From Flammula alnicola (taxonomy: Eukaryota > Basidiomycota > Agaricomycetes > Agaricales > Strophariaceae), in the NCBI GenBank assembly GCA_015499995.1, contig JADNRV010000689.1, positions 1 through 17,456 on the forward strand: DNA of 17,456 nt. The letters are read 5' to 3'. Shown here one piece after another: positions 9,934 to 17,456 of the stretch. Numbering within the stretch: the stretch's first letter is position 1; each line of letters opens with the position of its first letter. The notes under the pieces were generated by a model. That model saw nothing but the letters and a program-made list of their open reading frames with translations. It was not told where the DNA came from and ran no database searches. The position numbers and the translations under genes are program-made.

Positions 9934-10746
9934 ATGTTTCCAGGCTATCAATATATGCGTCCTCCATCTACAGCGATTAACCATGAGCTCGGACCTACGA
10001 AATCCTCTAAAGATGAGCTCACCCAGCGCATAACAACCTGGCTTATGGGCATCCAGCCTCTCAGCCCTTCGTGTGACGTGGCTCCCAGTACGGCTCGGAG
10101 CAAGAATCGGCAATCGAAGCCGTATTGTCGACCGGAGCGACAGCTTCATCGACGGTACAATTCTTCCGCCAGTGTTCACCTCAATCCCACTTCTGAGCTC
10201 CGAAATCCTTGGCCAACTCATGAAGTCCCCGTGACGATTCTACGCCATAGCCAGCAAAATCTACCGGATTCTCGAATACCACTCTCTCGCATTGACTTTC
10301 GAGGCTTGCACGACCTTCCAGAGCCAGAGCATAACCCCTTAGTGAGTTATTATCCTCTCAATATTACATCGCATCTAATTCGTTCTCGTATTTATGCTTA
10401 GGTCACATGCTGTCCCGAAGATCTCAAAGAAGAGTATTGCCGCATCATCTTCCTTTATAACAACCTCGAGGAGAAGAAACAACAGTCTGAGCTTCGCTGG
10501 CTACATCGAGCCTCTGTCGGTGCCATGCAAGATCTCATGGATATCGGAGCGTCAATTCAACGAGTAATCGATGCTGCTCAATATATCGTAGACTTTGCGT
10601 ATTCGCATCAGATCAACATCGATTTCGAGAAGATTTTTCTCCGTTATCGCTGTCCTCCACTGAAGCAGACCGTAGATATGTCGCAGGCTCGGCCACTCGA
10701 CGAGGAATGGAGAGGAGCAGTCGGCATAAACTTATACAATCAGTAA
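9934..10746 (+). CDS. Hypothetical protein, 250 residues, two exons
   Basis: Exons 9934-10341 and 10402-10746 are joined by a 60-nt intron (GTGAGT...GCTTAG) that falls between codons and contains an in-frame TAG, so splicing is needed. The start is the first ATG after an in-frame TAG at 9901 and follows a TATA box and CT-rich leader. The N-terminal half is basic and polar, rich in Pro, Ser and Arg, and looks disordered. The C-terminal half, from about residue 137, is probably helical and contains EEYCRIIFLYNNLEEKK and RVIDAAQYIVDFAYSH. There is no signal peptide, membrane segment or catalytic motif I can name. I do not recognise a family, so no function is proposed. The frame is intact, in contrast to the genes to its right. 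Confidence 0.65.
10342..10401 (+). other. Intron in the 250-residue gene
   Basis: 60 nt, GTGAGT donor and GCTTAG acceptor, with a CTAAT branch-like sequence near 10375. It is a multiple of three but ends in an in-frame TAG. Confidence 0.8.
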
Positions 10747-11012
10747 TGTATATGTCTCTTGTTTTTGTGTTCTGTCGTTATACCCGATGTTGATGATTCC
10801 CTGCTAGCCATTTCTGGAGGAAACGGAAACCTTATCCAGCCTGGGAACGCCCACTCATTTTCCTTTTCTTTCATTCGCCATATATTTCCCCGCTATAATC
10901 TACATAAAGATATACAGCCTTATAATGTACTATGATACTGGTGGCTGGTCTACATAGCCAAATTGTGTGAGTTCAATATTTTGTATAATACATATTAAAT
11001 TTCATAGAAAAC
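10747..11012. other. AT-rich spacer
   Basis: T-rich just after the upstream stop, then rich in TATA-like sequence (10880-11000). It probably holds the 3' end of the 250-residue gene and possibly the promoter of the small ORF at 11013. Confidence 0.4.
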
Positions 11013-11265
11013 ATGCCAGCAACACGACCATATCCTCCTTCGAGGACCCTTTCGAAGAATCTTATTAGCGCGAAGTGAGTTTCCGAGTCAGTTATGTAAA
11101 CGTTAGGCGTTAAAATTTTCTTCCAGACAGGCTCATCCATTCACAGGAAGCGTTAAATTTGAATACGCTGAATATGTTTTCGGCGGGTTTTATAGTCTAT
11201 ATGGCGAAACATATATAATTGTTTCCCTCCTTGGTCGTCAACCTGATTTGCCTCTTTACCTGTAA
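11013..11265 (+). CDS. Possible small two-exon gene, 66 residues
   Basis: An ATG at 11013 opens a 62-nt exon ending at a strong donor (GTGAGT). A 52-nt intron (11075-11126) ends in TTTTCTTCCAG, and the second exon (11127-11265) stays open to a TAA. The AA|A split codon keeps frame. The product begins MPATRPYPPSRTLSKN and ends SLLGRQPDLPLYL, with an aromatic-rich middle. Neither exon is visible as an ORF alone; the good intron is the main support. I do not recognise it. The second exon overlaps, on the opposite strand, the relic at 11197-11730. Confidence 0.35.
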
Positions 11266-11730
11266 TCCTATAGGGTCATCGGGTTCCAGAAAATCCGAAT
11301 CATTGACGCCTGAGAAAAGGCAGAGTCGCCTCTGCGCATCCCATCGACAGCAATGAGTCCCGGAACTTGTTATGGAATACCAGTCCACCCGCATCAGCGA
11401 GAAAGTCCTATCGCTTCTGTGCTTGCTTGGTAGTATTCGGGAGGGTAGAATGCTCTTGACTTGAATCATTCTATAGATCACTTTGAATCTCAACATTCTT
11501 AGGGCGGAAATTTGCTGAGGTAGATACTTCTGTAAGAGCATAGTTTGGTGGAGGGTGCTCGTATGAGTCACGGTATGACGACAATGAGTAATTATGGTAT
11601 GGACTTTCGGCTGTGTTTGATTAAAATTGGGCGAGTTTCTGGTTTCCACAGGGCGAAGAGGAATCATGCTAACTCGGTGGCGTCTGCGACGTTCTTGCGA
11701 GTGTTGGTTGCCAGATTCCCGGTCGCTCGG
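11197..11730 (-). pseudogene. Minus-strand relic reading frame, unrecognised
   Basis: Two minus-strand frames compete. One is an uninterrupted 187-codon ORF (11760-11197) of irregular composition. The other reads more like real protein, with a Ser/Tyr/Pro-rich part (PYHNYSLSSYRDSYEHPPP) followed by DFLADAGGLVFHNKF, but it is interrupted by in-frame TAG and TGA codons. The second suggests a decayed gene. No family is recognised, and a chance ORF is not excluded. Confidence 0.25.
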
Positions 11731-12020
11731 CCATTCTGATCCAGATGAGTGATGACGCAATGTACATCATGGGTAAGTGAACAAATTAGCGCCGGTGACA
11801 GTCAAATCAGAACTGGAGAACGTATTGAAATTGAGCGCGATAAGTCAACCACCATGCGACAAGGTTGACAGGTTTCTACTCTATATTTGGTACGGCCATT
11901 ATGTACTTCTGACAAACTTAAAACAGTTTTACTTACCTACAGAACGAGTGTACGTATTTCGAAAAGAGTGAGATGTATGAGTACTCAGTACTCAGTACTA
12001 CTCAGCTCCATGTTCAAGAT

Positions 12021-13619
12021 CTACACATCATCCACACGATACTTGGTGTCGACGACCCTTCCATCCGCCGTCTCAGTAATCACTTCTTTCTGAACATGAA
12101 TGGAGTGAATGGTTGGGCCTGTCCCGATTCGGTGGTGCATCTGATAGCCCTGATACAAAATTAAATAAGAAAAGAAACTTAAAGATAGTGCTCAGGACGC
12201 TTACTTCACTATCAGCCGCATCATCACCTAGTGACTTAAGGGTAGTCCGAGCATTGAGTGTATCCAGCAACGTCTTTCAAGCTTCATGAGAACACAATTC
12301 ATCAACGACGCAGAAATGGGGCTTACATTTGTGTAGATACGACCAAGCGGGTACACGAACATGGCATACACGTTCGTGTTGCGGTGCATCTGGAAGCTGT
12401 ACAGATCAGCAAGCGCGAACACCGATGCAAACAGCCCTGTTTGAACAGCGCCGCGAATGATACGATTGATGATCGTGTCAGTTCTGCGGAATCCAGTGCG
12501 CGAGCGGCTTAAAGCAATTGCAAGGACAACTAGATGATTACACATCAGCAAGACAGCGACTGGGCGAGAATATTATATCAAACCTGTGATTAAAATATCA
12601 GCACTTGTTTGGAAAACCAGCCAGCAAGTGACGAAGGGGCCTAAAACACCGAATTTTGCGACGCTGGGATAAGATATAACACGTTAGTAGCTAGACACAA
12701 AAAAGCAACAACGACGGACTCGCGCAAGATTCCCGAGTAGATACCAGCATACACTGCAAAGAAAAACCCCAGAACGCTCAACATTCCAATGAACGCCACG
12801 AGTAATTTGCTCTTGGTCAGCATCAGGACACTTTACAAAATGTCAAATGAGAGACTGAACTAACGATTGGAAAGAAAATCACGACTCACCGATGGCCCAA
12901 GAAAAACTGGGTGACCAACGCTGCCAGCGCAGTTGCCACAGCGGTAAAGGGAATCGTCCAGGTAATAACTGTTGTATCACATATGATCGGCAAGACTGAG
13001 CCCCCCAGTAGCAGTGAGACCTACATTCTAAACTGGCTGGGTTGTTGTAGTTGGTGACGCTTATGTCGAATTGTAAGAACGTGATGAAAAATTAAGGTTG
13101 GCTACGAAACTTACCACATGTCCCATGCGGCGTATACAGCACTGTATAGTATGTGCGTGAGATTCTACGGAACGAGACATGGCTCAATGTATAGTTACAC
13201 TCCACTATGCACCGTGTCGAGGACAAACAAGCCTCCCACGATTGCCCTAGAGGAAGTCGTAAGGAGTTGAAATATATAGAGTAGGACTAGTAGCGGAAAT
13301 ACCTGATCCAGAGCCGATCGTTGAATTCTGCAAAATGGGAGTATTTACGAGTCAGAACGCTGGACGTAGAGTCTATAATACATAACGACGCACTTGTGTT
13401 ATGATAGACGAAGAACTGGTACGTGACAAGACCATAAAGATAGGTATTGACTGTCAGGAAGTCAAATGTCAGCACCGACGAATTATCATTCATCTGGGAG
13501 ACTTACAGAACAGTCCTACAAGGAGGACTCCTGTCGAAAAATGGAACTGCTACGTCAGCGACAACAAACGTTATGACAGGTGGAGAGGGCCTACCAATGA
13601 CCAGGTCGAATTCACCCAT
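12021..13619 (-). CDS. DUF6534-family seven-helix membrane protein, 13 exons
   Basis: Exons on the minus strand: 13619-13595, 13530-13507, 13450-13394, 13327-13303, 13246-13199, 13141-13115, 13059-13025, 12968-12890, 12830-12716, 12663-12584, 12529-12327, 12273-12205, 12149-12021. All introns are 52-66 nt. The joined product is about 304 residues with seven likely membrane helices. It starts MGEFDLVIGVLLVGLFFNT, continues with YHNTKFNDRLWIR, and carries the diagnostic DUF6534 segment SRSRTGFRRTDTIINRIIR (about 178-196) and GRIYTNTLLDTLNAR (about 234-248), then a polar tail. DUF6534 proteins are numerous in basidiomycetes; their function is unknown, and a receptor-like role is only speculation. 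A TATAAA box lies about 75 bases upstream of the ATG. The one problem is the ninth intron: the best donor (GTCGTT at 12715) and acceptor (CCCAG at 12664) leave the frame one base out, so the exons total 916 nt. Confidence 0.85.
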
Positions 13620-13693
13620 CTTGATAATGAAGGCCAGATATGAAGGTAGGTTATGAGTTACGTCCTTATCTTGGCGATGGAGTACATAGGGCA

Positions 13694-13699
13694 TTTATA
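13694..13699 (-). promoter_or_regulatory. TATA box of the DUF6534 gene
   Basis: TATAAA on the minus strand, about 75 bases before the ATG at 13619. Distance and context fit a core promoter. Confidence 0.5.
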
Positions 13700-14269
13700 A
13701 GTAATTCTAGCAGTGAAGGGGCGCTGCATCATGCGAGAGAAGTGACATTGGAAGTCGACAACTGTATATGTTACCACTTCTTTTGAAAATGTCGTAAGTT
13801 ACAGTTGTCAATTCACGATGGCGTCCAGCCAGCCGATGAAAGGGTACGTGATCCAGGAGAACTTAAAGGGTCGGACACTTTCGTCGTCGAGACATCCCAC
13901 AGAAGGGCATCCCGGTCTAGGCACTGTGCAACTTGTATCGTCCTTCGGAACATGGTTTACTTCCTCGAAAAGATATTTGCGTTGGATCGATTGGCTGTTG
14001 TATATTTCCAGACAAAGCTCGAAAGGGAAGCTTGAGAAGGAGGACTTCACAAACATCAATCTTAGTTGGAGTCAAGTTGGGGTGTAATTTTTTTTCCTAC
14101 CCGTGACCCTTGCCGTGACCGCTACTCTGATGTGATAAGCGAAATCGCGCTAATCTATTAATAGGAAGTCATGACCGGGCCCGTCATCCGGTATTGTAGT
14201 ATACCGCAGAAGACCACTCAGAGCGATGCAGAACATTGAAATACTTTCTTCATGAGAAAGTCTTAGATC
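13700..14269. other. Intergenic region upstream of the DUF6534 gene
   Basis: Overlapping ORFs of 76-89 codons occur on both strands at 13805-14087. One minus-strand frame (RRTIQVAQCLDRDALLWDVS) and one plus-strand frame beginning MASSQPMKGYVIQENLK look mildly protein-like, but none has supporting splice sites or a recognisable motif. An A/T run lies at 14088-14096. Confidence 0.35.
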
Positions 14270-15203
14270 TCAGAAAAATGCAGCAGTGTAAAACTTGGAG
14301 TCCGTCTTACGGCGCGACTCGGATGCCACTGCTTTCAATGGTGGAGGATGTCCCGAAGGAACCGGGGGAGGGACCTGCGCATTAATGTTGCTCAAAGAAT
14401 TGTCTTCGATGGTTTCTTCGGTTGTGGCTGGCTGTAGGAATGTGGCGAAGAGACTCTCAAAGTCGATGGAATGTGAGGGCTCGTTTGACTGATATGTCCG
14501 GGAGAGTTAACTTCGATTGGAGAGGTGACTTCAACAATGGGTGACGGAGGGCGAGGAGAGCGGCTTTGTGATGGATTTACATTGTCTATGTGGAGAAGGT
14601 CTGGCGCAGAATGGAGTATCGTGGTACTTTAAAGGAACAGGTCGGGTGCGTGTAGTAGGATGAACTGTTCTAGTTCAAATGTCGAACCAGCAGCTGAGAA
14701 ATAATGGCCGGATTCTAAATCGCGGTCAATGGAAGGCGGCGCTCCTTCGAGAGAAATAATGCCGCCATTTAGTGAGATGGTGTATGACGCAGAGTGTTGG
14801 AAGTCTGAATGGGATGCCTACTCCTTCGAATCTTCTTTGATTTTAGATTCTTCCTTTGAGCCGGTCGGTTGGCCCTCCTTCGTCATGACAACGGTTCGTT
14901 AATACCTCTGCCTGAAGAGCTTGTCCTTGAGTGAAAAGTAGAACCCCAAAAAGCCAACCGCCCAAGAATGCTTGCAAGCGCCCGTCGTATAAGGCCTGGC
15001 TTCATGATCCGCGATAGCAGCCTCCAAAGACCTAAGAGTAGTGAAAGCAGCCAAGACGTAGACATGTAAATACCATATCACACTGCGTGAAGAGGTGGGA
15101 CACTCTGCAGTTCAGCATGAATACACCACTCTCAATATGAGGTTTCTTACGTAAGAGAGGGGTTATTCTTAGATCGCGAAACCTTTCGTTTCTTGGTGCA
15201 AGA
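14270..15203 (-). pseudogene. Decayed reading frame with in-frame stop codons, unrecognised
   Basis: One minus-strand frame reads like real protein for about 700 bases but is interrupted. An exon ending at 15151 joins through a 68-nt canonical intron (GTAAGA...ACGCAG, 15150-15083) to a hydrophobic part (WYLHVYVLAAFTTL and SWAVGFLGFYFSLKDK). The same frame then meets TAA at 14901-14899, a charged segment (KEGQPTGSKEESKIKEDSKE), TAG at 14820-14818, a 62-codon open segment (YTISLNGGIISLEGAPPS), TAA at 14631-14629, and a proline/serine-rich part (SQSRSPRPPSPIVEV). Near 14500-14504 coding character moves by one base into a frame reading HSIDFESLFATFLQPATTEE and VPPPVPSGHPPPL, ending at TGA 14272-14270. 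Either a pseudogene with nonsense changes plus one deletion, or a gene with introns I have missed. No family is recognised. Confidence 0.45.
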
Positions 15204-15328
15204 CTATCCGGCCCCTTCGCCTAGTTTTCCTGTTACTTTCCAATCATTCAATAAATTTTCATTTGTTAAATTTGATTAACTAAATAAATTGTCTAGAGAC
15301 GAAGAGCGGTGCCTGTAAAAGGCCGAAC

Positions 15329-16467
15329 TTATGCTAGTGAAGATCTAGAATAGGCGCCGAAATGAATTGCTTCATCCGAGGCTAATCCAGTGGTTCTGAA
15401 CCTGTTGAGACTGATTATGAACAAAAATTTATTGATTTTAGAAGTAAGATACGTGCCCAAAGCTGACAAGGGAAGCCAAGGACTTCCGTCAGTATGAATT
15501 CTATGCTTGCTTTTTGGAACACCCAGTTCGATCCTTTCTTGACCATGGTGCCGCACACTTTGCCTTCGCCATCGACATCGCACCAAACCGTGCCGGAATT
15601 AATCGTATCTTTGAGAAACTTCGAATGGTCGGGTGAAAAAGATTTCGAGGGACGATCGGTAGATAGGGATAGGTTTGATGGACACGGAATAAACGGGCAT
15701 TCGCTTTACTGTTGAGAAAGAAATAAATGGTTTAATCTGGTATGAAAGAATGAGAGAGGATGGATGTGCTTTCTTACTATAAAACACGCATATGAGAGTG
15801 CCCATCAGTTTGTCATTCTTAGAACTATACGCTTTAGTCATTTCCATAAAGTCGGGCGCTATATGCTTGACATTCTCTCGAATATTTTGAAGAAGGAATT
15901 TATGGTCTTTTCCCCAACATCTGCATCAGCCACTCCTTCGGGATCGTTTGACAGCATCATGGACTGGATTTCGAAAAACTTGGCAGGGTCTCCAGCGTGG
16001 TCCTCTCGTTGCTTCAACGTTATTATCGCGTAGTCTTTGTTCAAATCGAAATCCTTCGAGAGGCGGAAAAGATCTGCTCCTAGATGCTCAAGCATGTAGA
16101 AGTGCAAATTCATCCAGTCTCCAAGGTAAAGACTGTCCTGGTGAAGCGGAACCCACTCGTCTTCGACAGCGACTTTCCCCAATATATCCGACCTCTCGTC
16201 CTGGCAGTATTCCTTGTGGCGCTTCCAATGGCCTTTTGGTGCTCTCGACTCTGAAAACGCAAATTGAACGAGGGCTTCGCGCATGCTAAATCAATGAGAT
16301 GGCGACGTTACTTACACAATAGAAGACATGTTTACAGCTGCACAACGACGGAGAGATGGACCATCTGGGGCTCTTGGTTCGAAGCAATAACCGCACATTA
16401 TGGGGAGATTGCGACTGACAACATCGTGTGTGCCAGGTTTATGAGGCTTGTATTGTGCTTTCATCAT
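15329..16467 (-). pseudogene. MYND zinc-finger protein gene with six single-base frame breaks
   Basis: Exons on the minus strand: 16467-16316, 16250-15778, 15708-15453 and 15401-15329, with introns of 65, 69 and 51 nt (GTAAGT...TTTTCAG, GTAAGA...CAACAG, GTATCT...CAACAG). The start is an ATG in CCACCATGATG. A MYND finger spans about residues 25-67: CGYC, then RCA, KHVFYC, SREHQKA and HWKRHKEYC; the sixth zinc ligand position, usually Cys before Gln, is His. The body contains LGDWMNLHFYMLEHLGADLF, KFLKDTINSGTVWCDVDGEG and a C-terminus ending FGAYSRSSLA. MYND fingers bind proline-rich peptides; the partner is unknown. The frame breaks at about 16337, 16230, 15877, 15777, 15638 and 15513, each time as if one base were missing. 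With one base allowed at each place the exon lengths total 960 nt, exactly 320 codons. It is either a pseudogene or an intact gene with base-calling errors. Confidence 0.7.
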
Positions 16468-16742
16468 GGTGGTTCGTGGAAGAGTGCAATGTTACGTTTC
16501 TCTTTTACATAAATTGGTGACGGCGTTGATGGTAAGGTAAATTTAGGTCACATGAGCGTGAAGTCAGGCATAAGGCTAAGGATTGACCAAGACAATAAGT
16601 CCAAGGCTTGGTTTCCTTAACCTTCCTGTGCTACAGGAGAAACGCCATGGGTCCAGCTTCAGAACCAAAAAAAAACGCTCGATATGTATCATGGTCTGGC
16701 AACGCCACGATCTGCGAGAGCGAGTCGTGAACCCTGCCGTGC
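16468..16742. other. Spacer between the MYND and DUF155 genes
   Basis: 275 bases with no gene seen, between the stop of the DUF155 gene and the start of the MYND gene on the same strand. It should hold the end of one transcript and the promoter of the other; no clear TATA box was identified. Confidence 0.5.
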
Positions 16743-17456
16743 TCAAACGAATCTTTTGACATCTATATCAGACTGGACCATCATACGCTCCAACGTTCTG
16801 AGTGCGTCGTCTCGCGAAATAGCTGGGAGATTGCAGCTGCCAACTTGATCTTTTCTCCCGAGGCTGCATGGAAAACCAGTCGTGCGATGACTTCGCCCTA
16901 GAAAGACATCAGTGACTTGCGTATCCCAACTGGCAACTGGCATAGACATACTATTTCCACTAGGCAGGCTACAACGATGAGCCAAATAACAATCCACGTA
17001 ATTCGTTCCATGGCAGAATTATTAAGGTGATCGTGATGGCATCCAACTGCGCCGAAATACTCAGAAATTGCACGATGAGAAAGATACGCAGAGACTCACG
17101 AAATCACTCGCTACTCCCAGCTTCTCATTTAAAACCTGCACACGCGGCTTGATCTCCATATACTCGCGAACTGCATCATACAACTCCTTCAAGCTCGCTT
17201 CGCTCCAGAACAGCTCCGGCACGTCCAGGACATTGGACACCAGGTTCACATCGCGACGCAACTTGAAGAGGCGCCCGGTCAGCTTGAGCGCGTCGTGGCG
17301 GCGCAGTTTCAGTGCGCCTGACGCTGCGAGCTGTTTGGGTATGGACATCGTAAGGGGCGAAGAGAGAACGCGTTGCGCGTTCGTCTCGTAACGTGCGAGA
17401 AGGGTTGATTGGGCGAGGGCGTGAGCGATGGAGAGTTTGAGGAGGTGGGAACGAGA
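16743..17456 (-). CDS. RMND1/Rmd1/Sif2 (DUF155) family protein, C-terminal part, cut by the window edge
   Basis: Minus-strand exons 17456-17100, 17046-16952 and 16897-16743 are separated by introns of 53 nt (GTGAGT...GCGCAG) and 54 nt (GTATGT...TTTCTAG). The 5' part lies beyond the right edge; the frame is open from base 17456. Visible family signatures are LLKLSIAHALAQSTLLARYE, SIPKQLAASGALKL, LTGRLFKLRRDVNLVSNVLD followed by PELFWSE, and VREYMEIKPRVQVLNEKL. A membrane helix follows (WIVIWLIVVACLVEI), then GEVIARLVFH and a tail ending DALRTLERMMVQSDIDVKRF. This order (helical DUF155 core, then one C-terminal helix) is standard for the family, which includes yeast Rmd1/Rmd8, fission yeast Sif2/Sif3 and mitochondrial human RMND1; which fungal paralogue this is cannot be told. 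Two frame breaks are present: exon 2 is 95 nt where 96 would fit (near 17036), and exon 3 is 155 where 156 would fit (near 16826, in CCC). Confidence 0.85.

Noticed and set aside
9736..10221. 161-codon minus-strand ORF
   Set aside because: It is antisense to the first exon of the better supported 250-residue gene and has no motif or splice evidence.
14295..14492. 65-codon plus-strand ORF
   Set aside because: It is antisense to the proline-rich end of the minus-strand relic, whose frames are more protein-like.
1..17456. tRNA genes, CRISPR arrays, transposon ends or reverse transcriptase/transposase domains
   Set aside because: No cloverleaf with a TTC-loop consensus, no regularly spaced repeats and no catalytic motifs were seen by eye; an automated search could still find degenerate elements.

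Overview
The window looks like a fungal nuclear contig, most likely a mushroom-forming basidiomycete (Agaricomycetes). The evidence is very short GT-AG introns (about 50-68 nt), genes broken into many tiny exons, and two protein types that are typically multi-copy in Agaricomycetes: a DUF6534 seven-helix membrane protein and a MYND zinc-finger protein. I see no tRNA, rRNA, CRISPR array or intact transposon.

Left part (1-3780). No intact gene can be built. At 347-960 the minus strand carries coding-like fragments that do not join cleanly. From about 1200 to 3770 the plus strand is purine-rich, so the minus strand is pyrimidine-rich, and the minus strand shows several strong splice-donor-like sites, but there is no convincing protein.

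Centre left (3780-8600). A two-exon plus-strand gene (3890-5272) encodes a 439-residue disordered protein ending in an Edc1/PNRC-like mRNA-decapping-activator motif. It starts close to where strand composition flips from purine-rich to pyrimidine-rich. Behind it lies about 3.3 kb of strongly pyrimidine-rich, microsatellite-filled sequence with no credible ORF, including a perfect (CCCA)n block whose minus strand is a four-run G-quadruplex motif. The first clear polyadenylation-like signal after the skewed stretch is at 8567.

Centre right (8600-11300). A TATA box and a clean two-exon gene (9934-10746) encode a 250-residue protein I do not recognise. A 66-residue two-exon reading frame (11013-11265) may be a small gene.

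Right part (11200-17456). Everything supported here is on the minus strand. In transcription order: the C-terminal half of an RMND1/Rmd1/Sif2 (DUF155) family gene entering from the right edge; a MYND zinc-finger gene; a decayed reading frame with in-frame stop codons; a 13-exon DUF6534 membrane-protein gene; and another possible relic. Conserved frames here are repeatedly broken by what look like single missing bases, often in short homopolymers: two in the DUF155 gene, six in the MYND gene, and one unjoinable intron in the DUF6534 gene. The decapping-activator gene and the 250-residue gene have none. Either the right part has many local base-calling errors, or these genes are decaying. No coherent multi-gene pathway or obvious new system is visible; the most useful leads are the frame-break cluster, the skew switch around the decapping-activator gene, and the stop-interrupted relic.
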